DNA of 64,000 nucleotides from Gillisella vitis (GTDB lineage Bacteria; Pseudomonadota; Alphaproteobacteria; Rhizobiales; Rhizobiaceae): NCBI RefSeq assembly GCF_021559775.1, contig NZ_CP056047.1, positions 558,001 to 622,000 of the forward strand, read 5' to 3'. Shown piece by piece: positions 53,434 to 62,440 of this stretch (position 1 is its first letter; each line of letters starts with the position of its first letter). The notes under the pieces were generated by a model. It saw only the letters and a program-made list of their open reading frames with translations, ran no database searches and was not told where the DNA came from. The position numbers and the translations under genes were made by a program.

Positions 53434-53925
53434 ATGGCGGATTACAATGTCTGGGCTGATCTTTTCGATACATGGCAATCGACATCCGATTGGGTGAAAG
53501 CCCTTGTTATCGTCGTGCCACCGGTTTTCGCGGCGACTGTGCTGGCGCTTTTGCTGCGCTACAGGCAGAAGACTGCGGACATTCCAGTCCATTCCGGGAG
53601 CGCTTCTCTTTCGGCAGTATCACGCTTGCAGCCGGAACCGGCGGATATGCCCGAACCCGGCGACACGATAGACCTTATGCTGCTCGATGCTGCCACCAAT
53701 CTTCAGCACCGGCTGGAAGACGCCCGCCGTTTGCTCAATCCGCAAGAGAGTTCCGTGGCCGCCTGGGCAGACCTGGGTAGAAGCGACATCCGGCAACAGA
53801 TCACCCAGATCATTCTGGAGGACTATCACCGTGGGTCCGATCCGGAGGTTGCCCTTCGGCGGGCACGGCAATTCCTAGCCGATCAGCGAAGCGCACACGG
53901 TACCAGTCCTGACGCGACAGAATAG
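53434..53925 (+). CDS. single-pass membrane protein, unknown
   Basis: 163 aa. One membrane helix (WVKALVIVVPPVFAATVLALLL, residues ~18-39), then a soluble region with EPGDTIDLMLLDAATNLQHR and RSDIRQQITQIILEDYHRGS. GGGAGGA before ATG 53434. Preceded by a strong hairpin cluster. No family recognised. Confidence 0.6.
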   Translation: MADYNVWADLFDTWQSTSDWVKALVIVVPPVFAATVLALLLRYRQKTADIPVHSGSASLSAVSRLQPEPADMPEPGDTIDLMLLDAATNLQHRLEDARRLLNPQESSVAAWADLGRSDIRQQITQIILEDYHRGSDPEVALRRARQFLADQRSAHGTSPDATE

Positions 53926-53983
53926 CCCAGCTTGGCAAAAGAGAGTGGCTGTCAGGGAAAACCTGTTCCTACTTTTCGCCTTC

Positions 53984-54904
53984 TCACTTTGCCGGAATGG
54001 CCTTGAGATAGGCGGCAATCGCTGCGCGGTCTTCGGCGGGCAGTTCGGCGAGGTTTTTCTGAACCTCGACCATCGAGCCGCCGACGCTGTCGAAATCGGG
54101 GGTGAAGCCGGTTTCCAGATAGCTGGCGATTTCGTCTTTTGACCATTTACCCATGCTGTCTGAGCCGGGGGTGATATCGGGGATGCGGCCTTCGCCTTCC
54201 GGGTTCGGTCCACCGGCCAGCCATTGATCCACCTTCAGCCCGCCGATCACGTTGCGGGGCGTATGACATTCGCCGCAATGGCCGGGGCCTTCGACCAGAT
54301 ATTGGCCGCGCTGGACTTGCGCATCCGCAGAGGCCAGGGTGACGCGGGGTTTATCGTTTAGAAACAGCAGTTTCCAGCCGGTCAGCGCGATGCGCTGATT
54401 GAAGGGAAAGCCCAGCTCATGCGGGGGCGCGACATTGCTGCTGACGGGCAGGGTTTTCAGATAGCCATAGAGATCGGCTACATCCTGCGGCTTCATCCGC
54501 GCATAGGATGTATAGGGAAAGGCGGGATAAAGGTTTTCGCCGGAAGGGCCGATGCCACGGGTGACGGCATCGCCAAATTCGGCCAGCGTCCATTGACCGA
54601 TCCCGGCCTTCGGGTCCGGCGAAATATTGGGAACGTGAAAGGTACCGAACTGGGTTTTCAGCGCCACGCCGCCGGTCAGCAACAGGCGCGCATCGCCGGT
54701 TGCACCGGGTGCCGCATGGCAGCTGGAACAGCCGCCAGCAAAAAACATCCGTTTGCCATTGGTAAGGTCGGGTGCCGTGGTTGCGGCCCAGACGGTAGCG
54801 GGCTGGCGGTGCGGTGCCACGGCAAATACGTAGGTGCCGACCAGTGCTACACCCAAGACGAGTGCCGCAGCGATACCGAATTTTGCCGTTCCAGCCATGC
54901 TCAT
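53984..54904 (-). CDS. diheme c-type cytochrome
   Basis: 306 aa periplasmic or membrane-anchored cytochrome. An N-terminal uncleaved-looking helix (AGTAKFGIAAALVLGVALVG) is followed by two heme sites: CSSCH (about residue 60) and CGECH (near 200), with Met ligands plausible in SYARMKPQDV and GSDSMGKWSKDE. Similar to the cytochrome subunit of alcohol/gluconate-type dehydrogenases. ATG 54904 or 54898. It is followed upstream by a c556-type cytochrome gene on the same strand, so electrons probably pass between the two. Confidence 0.85.
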   Translation of the reverse strand: MSMAGTAKFGIAAALVLGVALVGTYVFAVAPHRQPATVWAATTAPDLTNGKRMFFAGGCSSCHAAPGATGDARLLLTGGVALKTQFGTFHVPNISPDPKAGIGQWTLAEFGDAVTRGIGPSGENLYPAFPYTSYARMKPQDVADLYGYLKTLPVSSNVAPPHELGFPFNQRIALTGWKLLFLNDKPRVTLASADAQVQRGQYLVEGPGHCGECHTPRNVIGGLKVDQWLAGGPNPEGEGRIPDITPGSDSMGKWSKDEIASYLETGFTPDFDSVGGSMVEVQKNLAELPAEDRAAIAAYLKAIPAK

Positions 54905-54968
54905 CCCCAATTTCTTTATATATCAAACCCGCCCGGGTGGCCCGGACGGGTCTCTTCATGGGATGAAA

Positions 54969-55436
54969 TTATTTCTTCAGCCTGAACGTCTGGTGACAAT
55001 CGCCACAGGTACCGCCAATGCTCTTCAAAGCTGCGCCAACGCCAGCCTGATCAGCGGGCAGGGTGGCGAGCTGCGTGGCGGCGGCAGTTTCAAGCGCCTT
55101 GGCCTTGGTCTTGAACGTGGCCGGGTCTTCCCAGATCTTCGGGCTAGCCTCGGTGTTGAAGCCGGTCTCGGAGCCCTTGGGGAACTGTTCCGGGAAGGCC
55201 TTGGCAACCTCTTCCATCGTGGTCAGCGAAGCCTTGACCACGGCTGCGTCATAGGGCTTTTCGCCCTTGGCGATAGCGGCCAGCTGGCCCATAGCGCCGC
55301 CGACTTTCTTCATCATTCCGGCGCGTACCACCTGCGGCTCATCGGCGGCGCTGACCGCGCTGCTGAGGCCGGCGCCAAGACAGAGCCCAATGGCGGCCAT
55401 GGTTGCAAGCTTCCTCATGCCAAGCCCTGATATCAT
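54969..55436 (-). CDS. cytochrome c556/c-prime family protein
   Basis: 155 aa. Signal peptide MISGLGMRKLATMAAIGLCL ending near AVSA|ADE. Four-helix cytochrome c-prime fold with a single C-terminal heme motif GGTCGDCHQTFRLKK. The sixth-ligand Met is probably in RAGMMKKVGG. AGGAGA placed 7 nt before ATG 55436 decides the start over ATG 55442. First gene of a two-cytochrome operon. Confidence 0.9.
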   Translation of the reverse strand: MISGLGMRKLATMAAIGLCLGAGLSSAVSAADEPQVVRAGMMKKVGGAMGQLAAIAKGEKPYDAAVVKASLTTMEEVAKAFPEQFPKGSETGFNTEASPKIWEDPATFKTKAKALETAAATQLATLPADQAGVGAALKSIGGTCGDCHQTFRLKK

Positions 55437-55615
55437 CGTCATTCTCCTGTTGATGGCCGAACCTGCGGCGTTTTTCACACGTGATATTCTCTTCAATTTC
55501 GGTCACCGCATTTTGATGGTAAATCAAAATGCAAATAAAGTCACAAGAGAGTGATGTTTGCGATGGTTAAATATCTGATATAACAATCATATCAGCAACC
55601 CTTTCAATCGCCGTG

Positions 55616-56476
55616 TCACCTGATCGGCAAGAGCCTGTCTTCCTCGCGGCCAAAGCCTTGAAGGCTAAGCGCGTCTGTCGCAAGGGTCAGAATTGAAAAG
55701 GCGGTGTCCTCTTCGCCATCCACCATGCCTTTCAGGGTGATGAAATGGGTATCGCCGATCAGGCCATAGCCGCCACGGTGGTCATGCCCGTTGATATAGG
55801 CGATAGCAGCGGGTGCTGCGGCAATCACGTCGGCCACCTCCTGCGCATTCCAAAGGGCGTGGTCGGTGAAGGGATGGAGCGGATAATGGCCGAAAACGAT
55901 AGCCTTTTCCCCTGCGGCATGCGCTAGCGTCAGGCGGCTTTCCAGCCAGTCGAGCTGCGGCTGGCTGATGGCGGCGTTCCAGTCCTGGGCATTGGCCGCA
56001 TCTTTTGCCTTCAGCGCGAGAAGCTGGCGCACTGCCACTTCCCTGGCGGGATCGTCGCGCGCCACCGAGAAGGTGGAGATTTCACAGCCATCGGTGAAGA
56101 TCAGCCTGATACCGTTGATCACCCGGTCGAAGTACGGGGCGGGCATGCCCAGCGCGTCGCGCACCATCGGCTTTTGAGCGTCGGAGACCGCGAAATCGTG
56201 ATTGCCGGGCAGGGTGATCAGCGGATGGCGCAGACCTTCCAGCACTTTCAGGGCCGGGGCAAAATTGCGGAAATCCCGGTCGATCAGGTCGCCCAGCAGC
56301 AGCACAGCATCCAGCGTCTGTTCGTTGAACACGTCGATAGCCGCCTGCATCTTGGCGAGGCTCAAGGCATAATAGCGGTTGGCGGTCAGGTTGGGCGGCA
56401 GATCGGCATATTGCGGATCGGCGATCAGCCCGAGACGAAGTTTGGGCATGGGAGTGCGCATCGCGGTCGGTTTCAT
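55616..56476 (-). CDS. calcineurin-like metallophosphoesterase
   Basis: 286 aa. Metal-binding motifs in order: LIADPQYADLP (D-x-[HQ]), LLLGDLIDRD (GD-x2-D), LPGNHDF (GNHD), IVFGHYPLH and INGHDHRGGYG. The order and the ADPQY start resemble the Mn-dependent ADP-ribose/CDP-alcohol diphosphatase branch. No signal peptide. Start ATG 56476; internal ATGs at 56461 and 56449 are also possible. Single gene. Confidence 0.85.
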   Translation of the reverse strand: MKPTAMRTPMPKLRLGLIADPQYADLPPNLTANRYYALSLAKMQAAIDVFNEQTLDAVLLLGDLIDRDFRNFAPALKVLEGLRHPLITLPGNHDFAVSDAQKPMVRDALGMPAPYFDRVINGIRLIFTDGCEISTFSVARDDPAREVAVRQLLALKAKDAANAQDWNAAISQPQLDWLESRLTLAHAAGEKAIVFGHYPLHPFTDHALWNAQEVADVIAAAPAAIAYINGHDHRGGYGLIGDTHFITLKGMVDGEEDTAFSILTLATDALSLQGFGREEDRLLPIR

Positions 56477-56580
56477 TTATCGTCGAATTATGCCCCGGCT
56501 ATAACAGCAGCATGACGGCGGCGGGCTTGCACTGTGGATGACGGGAGAATACATCGGCGCACTTTCATTGGAGTGCTCTC

Positions 56581-57081
56581 ATGTCATCGATCACACTCTC
56601 CCGCATCTGCCGCGCTGACGGCCCCGATCTGGTGGCGGCCAATCTGGCCAGCCGCGATTACCATGCGCCCTGGGCGGCGCCCTTCACCGATCTCGATGGT
56701 TTCGAGGCCTATCTCAACCAGACGATCAGCAGTGCGATGATCGGCCTGATTGCCCGAGAGTCAGACAGTCACGCTGCGGTCGGGGTCTTTACCCTGAGTC
56801 AGATCGTGCTGGGCAATTTCAGAAGCTGCTATCTCGGCTATTACGGCATGGCTGCCTTTGCCGGGCGCGGATTGATGACGGAGGCGCTGAGCGCGGTTAT
56901 TGCCCATGCCTTCACGGAGGTGGGCTTGAACCGGGTCGAGGCCAATATCCAGCCGGAAAACCTGCGCTCGATTGCGCTTGTCGCGCGGTGCGGCTTTGAG
57001 AAGGAAGGTTTTTCCAGGCGCTATCTGAAAATCGGCGGAGAATGGCGCGATCATGAGCGCTGGGCCAAGGTGTCAGAATGA
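56581..57081 (+). CDS. GNAT acetyltransferase, RimJ-like
   Basis: 166 aa. RimJ/RimL-type layout: AVGVFTLSQIVLGNFRSCYL, YYGMAAFAGRGLMTEALSAV (acetyl-CoA loop), NRVEANIQPENLRSIALVAR, CGFEKEGFSRRYLKIGGEWR. Such enzymes acetylate protein N-termini or small compounds. A strong bidirectional hairpin terminator separates it from azoR. Confidence 0.88.
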   Translation: MSSITLSRICRADGPDLVAANLASRDYHAPWAAPFTDLDGFEAYLNQTISSAMIGLIARESDSHAAVGVFTLSQIVLGNFRSCYLGYYGMAAFAGRGLMTEALSAVIAHAFTEVGLNRVEANIQPENLRSIALVARCGFEKEGFSRRYLKIGGEWRDHERWAKVSE

Positions 57082-57099
57082 AGCGTGGCACCATAAAAC

Positions 57100-57130
57100 A
57101 AAGGCGCAGCGGGGATGCCGCTGCGCCTTT
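57100..57130. terminator. bidirectional terminator
   Basis: AAAGGCGCAGCGG (57100-57112) and CCGCTGCGCCTTT (57118-57130) are exact complements with a 5-nt loop and A/T flanks on both sides, between the converging acetyltransferase and azoR genes. Confidence 0.82.
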
Positions 57131-57153
57131 CATTTGACCTTATTTCAAGCTGA

Positions 57154-57774
57154 TCAGGCGGCCTTCAGGGTCGCGATCGAATCCTTGGCGCCCTTGACGG
57201 CGGCGGCCTTGGCTTCTTCGCCCATGTTGACGCCTTCGGCGATCACGAATTCCAGATCGGTGATGCCGAGGAAGGTGAAGACGCCCTTCAGATAGGTTTC
57301 AGCATGTTCGAGCGGAGCCGCAGGGCCCTGGCTGTAGATGCCACCGCGCGAGATGGCAACGACCACACGCTTGCCGCCGCACAGGCCTTCAGGACCGGTA
57401 GCGCCGTATTTGAAGGTCTTGCCGGCAACGCTGATACGATCGATCCAGGCCTTCAGCTGGCTCGGAATGCCGAAATTGTAGAAGCCAACGCCAATGACGA
57501 CGACGTCGGAGGTGAGGAACTGTTCCAGCACTTCGCCGCCCAGCGCCAGATCGGCCTTGGTGGCTTCGTCATTGCTGGCATCGTAATTGCCCATGGCAGC
57601 CGCCAGCGTCAGGCCGGACAGATGCGGAAGCGGATTGGCGGCCAGATCGCGGTAGGTCACGTCGAGGCCAGCGGTCTTTTCGCTGAGGGTCTTCACAATC
57701 GACGCCGACAGGTCGCGGCTGACAGAATAGGGGCCAAGCACGCTGGAATCGAGATGCAGAAGTTTCATGGTCAT
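57154..57774 (-). CDS. azoR: FMN-dependent NADH azoreductase/quinone reductase
   Basis: 206 aa flavodoxin-fold enzyme. N-terminal [20 protein letters not shown] (FMN phosphate loop), [20 protein letters not shown] (the classical azoreductase block), and [15 protein letters not shown]. Reduces quinones and azo compounds in the cytosol. ATG 57774 with AAGGA upstream; ATG 57768 is two codons later. Divergent from an HxlR regulator with a GGTAT-N7-ATACC dyad between. Confidence 0.93.
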   Translation of the reverse strand: MTMKLLHLDSSVLGPYSVSRDLSASIVKTLSEKTAGLDVTYRDLAANPLPHLSGLTLAAAMGNYDASNDEATKADLALGGEVLEQFLTSDVVVIGVGFYNFGIPSQLKAWIDRISVAGKTFKYGATGPEGLCGGKRVVVAISRGGIYSQGPAAPLEHAETYLKGVFTFLGITDLEFVIAEGVNMGEEAKAAAVKGAKDSIATLKAA

Positions 57775-57788
57775 CGACCTTTCCTTGT

Positions 57789-57805
57789 GGTATAAAATCA
57801 ATACC
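57789..57805. promoter_or_regulatory. operator-like dyad for azoR/HxlR divergon
   Basis: GGTAT-N7-ATACC at 57789-57805, 15 bp before the azoR start, in the azoR-hxlR intergenic region. The short inverted sites of quinone-sensing HxlR regulators look similar in size. Confidence 0.45.
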
Positions 57806-57910
57806 GACACACTTATGGTAACTGCCAATCGGGCGCAAGGAGGCACAGAGTTGGAACTCGGGCACATCAATGTAACCACATCCGAACCGACAGCCGCGCC
57901 GGAGGTATCC

Positions 57911-58294
57911 ATGGCAGCGGTCAACCAGCGCAGCAGCTGCGAGGCGGTCAACAGTGTCCTGACCCGCATCGGCGACAAATGGAGCGTGCTGATCGTCATG
58001 ATGCTGGCTGGCGGCCCGCAACGCTTCAACGAGTTGAAGCGGCGTATCGGCAGCATTTCCCAGCGCATGCTGACATTGACCCTGCGCGGACTGGAGCGGG
58101 ATGGGCTGGTGAAGCGCACCGTGTTTCCCACCATTCCGCCCCGGGTGGATTACGAATTGACCGATCTCGGCCAATCGCTGCGCCAGCCGATCGAGGCGCT
58201 TGGCCACTGGGCCTTCGACAATTATGCTTGTATTGCCAAGGCCCGCGACAGTTTCGACAAGGCGGCAAAGAAGCAAGGCGTCAGGAAGCCCTGA
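57911..58294 (+). CDS. HxlR family transcriptional regulator
   Basis: 127 aa from ATG 57911. A Cys sits close to the N-terminus ([20 protein letters not shown]), as in redox-sensing QorR/YodB proteins. The winged helix follows: [64 protein letters not shown] before ATG 57911 decides the start, though a TTG at 57851 with another AAGGAGG is possible. Divergent from azoR, the likely target. Its end overlaps the convergent acetyltransferase by 14 bp. Confidence 0.88.
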   Translation: MAAVNQRSSCEAVNSVLTRIGDKWSVLIVMMLAGGPQRFNELKRRIGSISQRMLTLTLRGLERDGLVKRTVFPTIPPRVDYELTDLGQSLRQPIEALGHWAFDNYACIAKARDSFDKAAKKQGVRKP

Positions 58295-58751
58295 TCTGCT
58301 TTGCCATGTTGACGCCGGTGACACGAAAGCCACCATATTCATAGATATGCCGGGCGCGGTCATTGTCGCTAGCGACCCGCAGCCTGATCTCGCGATATCC
58401 TTCCTCCGCCAACAGGGTTTCCAGGGCATCAAGGGCTTGTTTGCCCTGGCCTTTGCCGCGATGGGTCGGGAAAAGATAGAAATCAAGGATGAACACGGAT
58501 TTCGCCGTCTCGTCGAAGCGATACCAGAGATAGCCGATCGCCTGCTGCTGCTTGTCAACAATGTTAAGCAATGCATGACCCGGTGTTTTCGGGCCGTGCG
58601 GCAGGCTTTGAGCGATCTCGTGTTCTGCCCGTTTTAACGCCTCGCCCTCGGCGACGTTATAATTGAGGGCGATTTCGGCAGCGTAATCCGCAATGAAATA
58701 ATTGAGGTAGCGACTGTAGTCCTCCTCGGACATCCCTGTGAATTCAATCAT
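58281..58751 (-). CDS. GNAT family N-acetyltransferase
   Basis: 156 aa. GNAT marks: AIGYLWYRFDE, SVFILDFYLFPTHRGKGQGK (acetyl-CoA loop) and RVASDNDRARHIYEYGGFRV. AGGA 5 nt before ATG 58751 decides the start. Tail overlaps hxlR by 14 bp. Substrate unknown. Confidence 0.88.
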   Translation of the reverse strand: MIEFTGMSEEDYSRYLNYFIADYAAEIALNYNVAEGEALKRAEHEIAQSLPHGPKTPGHALLNIVDKQQQAIGYLWYRFDETAKSVFILDFYLFPTHRGKGQGKQALDALETLLAEEGYREIRLRVASDNDRARHIYEYGGFRVTGVNMAKQIRAS

Positions 58752-58787
58752 TTTTTCCTGCACGGCTTGAGGGTCTGCTCCATGAAA

Positions 58788-58817
58788 AAGGCCCGGCGCA
58801 TCAAGCCGCCGGGCCTT
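58788..58817 (-). terminator. terminator of sodB
   Basis: AAGGCCCGGCG (58788-58798) and CGCCGGGCCTT (58807-58817) are exact complements with an 8-nt loop and a T-rich exit on the minus strand, after the sodB stop. Confidence 0.8.
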
Positions 58818-58845
58818 ATTGTCGTCTGTAGTCTGTTATTACCGA

Positions 58846-59448
58846 TTACTTGGTGGCGGCTTCGTAAAGCTCGGCCACGTAATCCCAGTTGATCAGGCTA
58901 TCCACGAAGGCTTCCAGATATTTCGGGCGGGCGTTGCGGTAGTCGATATAGTAGGAATGTTCCCAGACATCGACGCCGAGGATGGGCGATGCGCCATGGA
59001 TCAGCGGGTTTTCGCCATTCGGGGTCTTGGAAATTTCCAGCTTGCCGTCCTTGACGGAGAGCCAGGCCCAGCCGGAGCCGAACTGGGTGGTGCCAGCGGC
59101 GATGAAATCGGCCTTGAACTTGTCGTAGCCACCGAGATCGGAGGCAATCGCTGCTTCCAGCTTGCCGGGCAGCTTGGTGCCGCCGCCGTCTTTCTTCAAC
59201 CAGTTCCAGAAATGCACATGGTTGTAGTGCTGGCCGGCATTGTTGAACAGGCCGACATTCTTGCCATAGGACTGCTTGACGACTTCCTCCAGCGAAAGCC
59301 CTTCAAGACCCGAATCCTTCAGCAGATTATTGCCGTTGGTGACATAGGCCTGATGATGCTTGTCGTGGTGGAATTCCAGCGTTTCGGCCGACATGAAGGG
59401 GCCGAGTGCATCGTAAGCGTAGGGAAGTGCGGGAAGTTCGAAAGCCAT
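58846..59448 (-). CDS. sodB: Fe/Mn superoxide dismutase
   Basis: 200 aa. Metal ligands: His in TLEFHHDKHHQAYV, His in NNAGQHYNHVHFWNWL, and DVWEHSYYIDYRNARPKYLE (Asp and His). The LPYAYDAL opening and GSGWAWLSVKDGKLEI are typical. Gln in NAGQHYNHV near the second ligand favours the Fe type, but metal choice cannot be proved. GAGGAGA before ATG 59448. Confidence 0.95.
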   Translation of the reverse strand: MAFELPALPYAYDALGPFMSAETLEFHHDKHHQAYVTNGNNLLKDSGLEGLSLEEVVKQSYGKNVGLFNNAGQHYNHVHFWNWLKKDGGGTKLPGKLEAAIASDLGGYDKFKADFIAAGTTQFGSGWAWLSVKDGKLEISKTPNGENPLIHGASPILGVDVWEHSYYIDYRNARPKYLEAFVDSLINWDYVAELYEAATK

Positions 59449-59711
59449 GATAAAATCTCCTCTTGGCATCGAGTATGGAAATCGTGAGCGAGCGGACCAT
59501 AGGATTGCGGGGCACAAGAGGCAACCTGCGAAATGGTAAATTCGCTCCCCCTAGGGAAGTTTCCTTCCTCGGTTAATCCCTTGGATGGTATAATGTTCCA
59601 GACCTGTCCGGAGCTTCCCCGAGAGCCTCGATTCTTGCCCGTTACCGATGGTAATGGCACCAGCTTTAACCGCTACCGAAACACAATAAAGCAAACAGGC
59701 GAAGCCTGTCA

Positions 59712-60065
59712 TCAGTCATAAATATCCGGTTCCGGCAGGTCGTCGACGGGGAAGCCGAGCGCTTTGCGGGCAATCTTGCATTCGGGATCGCCGGGCATGC
59801 AATCACGACAGACCTGGGGTCGGACGTCGTAAACCCCGCAGCCGACATGCTTGCCAAGGTCGCCGGTCAGCGCCGCGCAGCGGCCTTTGCCAGCCGCATC
59901 GACCTCAAATTTCATGCCACTCAGATCTGCGGCCACGAATGTCTCAGGGATTTTCGCCAGCTGCTCATCGCTTTCCAATGAAAAGCGTGGCCAATCCGCC
60001 TGATAGGCGCAACAGGCGCCGCAGGTCTGGCAATCGAAAATTTCGGGCGGTGAGGTTTCCAGCAT
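59712..60065 (-). CDS. YkgJ-type cysteine cluster protein
   Basis: 117 aa. Conserved cysteines CQTCGACC near the N-terminus, RCAALTG, VGCGVYDVRPQVCRDC and PECKIARKALG. This pattern is the CxCx2Cx7C zinc/iron-binding family (YkgJ). Metal-binding function unknown. A complete RIME-like repeat begins 11 bp upstream of its start. Confidence 0.85.
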   Translation of the reverse strand: MLETSPPEIFDCQTCGACCAYQADWPRFSLESDEQLAKIPETFVAADLSGMKFEVDAAGKGRCAALTGDLGKHVGCGVYDVRPQVCRDCMPGDPECKIARKALGFPVDDLPEPDIYD

Positions 60066-60075
60066 GATTTGTCTT

Positions 60076-60177
60076 AGAGTCTGTCAGGTTCATATTGAAC
60101 CAGACAGGCTCACGCTTTTCTTGTTTTCGTTTGTCTTTTCGGGAAAACCGGTTTCCACTTTTCCCTGCAAACTCTAG
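60076..60177. repeat. RIME/MITE-like dispersed repeat, copy 3
   Basis: Complete copy: AGAGTCTGTCAGGTTCATAT at the left, TTTTCGGGAAAACCGGTTTC in the middle and ACTCTAG at the right. Lies between the divergent cysteine-cluster and diguanylate cyclase genes. Confidence 0.8.
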
Positions 60178-60321
60178 CGCAAAAGCATGAGGAGCGGAAT
60201 TGTTTCTGGCCAAAAAAGCAGAAGGAAGCCATGAGGGAGTTTGCTGGAATTCATACACGCTAAAACAACCAAAGGTTAGGGAATGGAGGTTACCATGCGC
60301 GCCTGCTCTTGAGGGTTATCA

Positions 60322-61245
60322 ATGGAAGAAAATGCCATCACGCCGTGGGTCGACATCGGAGACTATGAGGCGATGACGCTTGCCATGGAGAATATGGGGG
60401 TGGCCGTCGCCCTGATGCGTTTGGACGGGAGCCTGTTGTTTGCCAACAAGCCGTTTCGGACATTGCACGATTATGCCGCGCATCTGGCCCCGGCGGGTGG
60501 CTTCAGCGATCTTGTCCAGTCCGGGGCGCTCGCCCATTGGAATACCGATCCGGCCCGGTATTTTCAAACCCTGGTCGAACGTCTTGTCGACAATGGCGGT
60601 CTATGCCGGGACCAGCTTGAAATCGGCGACCGGATCATTGCGGTGGAAGACCGGATGATCGAAGACCGGATGATCCTCTCGGTGCAGCAGGATATTACCG
60701 AGCAGATCGTCGCGGCACGTCGGCTGGCCTATCTTGCCAGTCACGATATTCTCACCGGCCTTGCTAACCGCGCCAGCGTCGAGGCCCAGCTCGATCGGTT
60801 GACGGCCATCAAGGACGAGGGCAGGGGCCGGTTTGCGGTGCTGATTGGCGATCTCGATCTGTTCAAGGTCATTAACGATACCCATGGCCACGCCGCTGGC
60901 GATGCGGTGTTGCAGGAAATGGCCTGCCGCTTCCGCGCCGTCCTCGGCCGCAACGATTTCGCCGCCCGGCTCGGCGGCGATGAATTTCTTTTTCTTTGCA
61001 ATGATGACGATGCGCCAGCCGCCAACGCCGAAAGGCTTGCGCAGCAGCTGATCGCTTGCGCCGACCAGCCAGTGGTCTTCGAAGGCAAGTCCTTATCCCT
61101 CGGCATCAGCCTTGGTTATTGCCTGTTTCCCAATCATGGAACGCAGACGGCGCAATTGACGCGCGCCGCCGATATTGCCCTTTACCGCGCCAAGAGCCAA
61201 GGTCGCGGTCGCCTGGTTCGCTTCGACCAGGGGGAGAACGGATGA
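60322..61245 (+). CDS. PAS-GGDEF diguanylate cyclase
   Basis: 307 aa cytosolic protein. N-terminal PAS-like domain (MENMGVAVALMRLDGSLLFA, residues ~22-110), then GGDEF domain from ~140 with the active motif RLGGDEFLFLC (~217) and LIGDLDLFKVINDTHGHAAG. It should make cyclic-di-GMP. An inhibitory RxxD lies upstream of the active motif only if VLGRNDF (four residues before) counts as such. A perfect 15-bp tandem duplication (60646-60675) repeats EDRMI in the linker. Confidence 0.92.
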   Translation: MEENAITPWVDIGDYEAMTLAMENMGVAVALMRLDGSLLFANKPFRTLHDYAAHLAPAGGFSDLVQSGALAHWNTDPARYFQTLVERLVDNGGLCRDQLEIGDRIIAVEDRMIEDRMILSVQQDITEQIVAARRLAYLASHDILTGLANRASVEAQLDRLTAIKDEGRGRFAVLIGDLDLFKVINDTHGHAAGDAVLQEMACRFRAVLGRNDFAARLGGDEFLFLCNDDDAPAANAERLAQQLIACADQPVVFEGKSLSLGISLGYCLFPNHGTQTAQLTRAADIALYRAKSQGRGRLVRFDQGENG

Positions 61246-61263
61246 AGCAATTCTATCCGTGGC

Positions 61264-62145
61264 TCACATATCGCTGCCGGACCGCGCCCAATCCATATAC
61301 AGATCCAGTGCCTTGCGGGTCACGGGGCCTTCCTGGTAATCGCGGCCATCAAGCCTCGAAACCGGGGCGATCTTCGAATAATTGCCGCTGGTGAATACTT
61401 CGTCGGCACCGAGGAAATCGGCGACGCTGAGTGTGACTTCCTGCACATCGAAGCCCGCCTGGCGCAGCAGGGTGATGACGCGTGACCGGGTGATGCCCGC
61501 CAGAAAGGTGCGGTTGGGGATCGGGGTGAACACCACGCCGTCCTTGACCATGAAGATATTGGAGGAGGCGGTTTCCGCCACATTGCCATTCATGTCCAGC
61601 GCCAAAGCATTGTCGAAGCCGCGGGCGCGCGCCTCAAGAATCATCCGGCCGGAATTGGGATAGAGACTGCCGGCCTTGGCATCGGTCATCGCGCATTCCG
61701 GCGAGGGGCGGCGGAAGGGAGACACGGTCAGCGTGTGCGGCGTGGCGGTGTGCATCGGCGCTTCGAACAGGCAGAGCGCAAAGCGGGTGGAGGCGGCATC
61801 GGGTGCCACGACCGAGCCCGGCGCGCCATGTTCAGCCCAATACATCGGCTTGATATAGATTGCGGTCTTACCGTCGAACTTTGCAACCCCTTCACGTGCC
61901 AGCCGCTCGATTTCCTCGGCACTCATGGTCGGCTGCATATGCATGGCCAAAGCCGAACGGTTGATCCGCTGGCAATGCAGGTCGAGGTCAGGCGCGATCC
62001 CGTCGAACCAGCGCGCCCCGTCAAACACCGTCGAGCCCAGCCACATGGCATGCGATGTCGGCCCGATCAGCGGCGGGTTGCCCGACAGCCATTCGCCATC
62101 GACATAGGTCCAGGTGGGGGTTCGCGGGGTGGTATCGACGGTCAT
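61264..62145 (-). CDS. ilvE: branched-chain-type (class IV) aminotransferase
   Basis: 293 aa fold-type IV PLP enzyme. AMWLGSTVFDGARWFDGIAP start, AIYIKPMYWAEHG, TDAKAGSLYPNSGRMILEAR (catalytic Lys in DAKAGS), GNVAETASSNIFMVKDGVVF and NRTFLAGITRSRVI. It transfers the amino group of branched-chain or related amino acids; a D-amino-acid or ADC-lyase role in the same fold is less likely from the motifs. ATG 62145 with GGAGA upstream. Confidence 0.85.
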   Translation of the reverse strand: MTVDTTPRTPTWTYVDGEWLSGNPPLIGPTSHAMWLGSTVFDGARWFDGIAPDLDLHCQRINRSALAMHMQPTMSAEEIERLAREGVAKFDGKTAIYIKPMYWAEHGAPGSVVAPDAASTRFALCLFEAPMHTATPHTLTVSPFRRPSPECAMTDAKAGSLYPNSGRMILEARARGFDNALALDMNGNVAETASSNIFMVKDGVVFTPIPNRTFLAGITRSRVITLLRQAGFDVQEVTLSVADFLGADEVFTSGNYSKIAPVSRLDGRDYQEGPVTRKALDLYMDWARSGSDM

Positions 62146-62440
62146 TCTCAGTCTCCAGATCGGGTGTCGCGGCAAAAGAACCGCTGCACTGCGCAACGTC
62201 AAGGAGAAAATGCAAAGGGCATGCAGCACTTGCCCCCAAAAATGGCCGGTCGGTCAACCGGGTCTCGGACGGACGGCGCGTCTTGCGAAATGTCTCCATA
62301 AATACAATGGGATGACGATCAGTCATTGCAGGGTTCATCGATGGCTTTGGTGTTCTGTCATCAAAGTTGTGTTTGCTTTTTTTGCTACTTAAAGAAAGTG
62401 TAGCTTTTCGCGATTCCCTTGTTTTTCTTAAGGAGATTTC
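62146..62440. other. divergent promoter region ilvE/multicopper oxidase
   Basis: 295 bp without a gene. The stretch 62330-62420 (CATCAAAGTTGTGTTTGC, then TTTTTTGCTACTTAAAGAAA) is AT-rich and probably holds the multicopper oxidase promoter. No operator recognised. Confidence 0.4.

Noticed and set aside
57569-58576. 335-codon minus-strand ORF
   Set aside because: Antisense to the HxlR gene and in another frame from azoR and the acetyltransferase; shadow.
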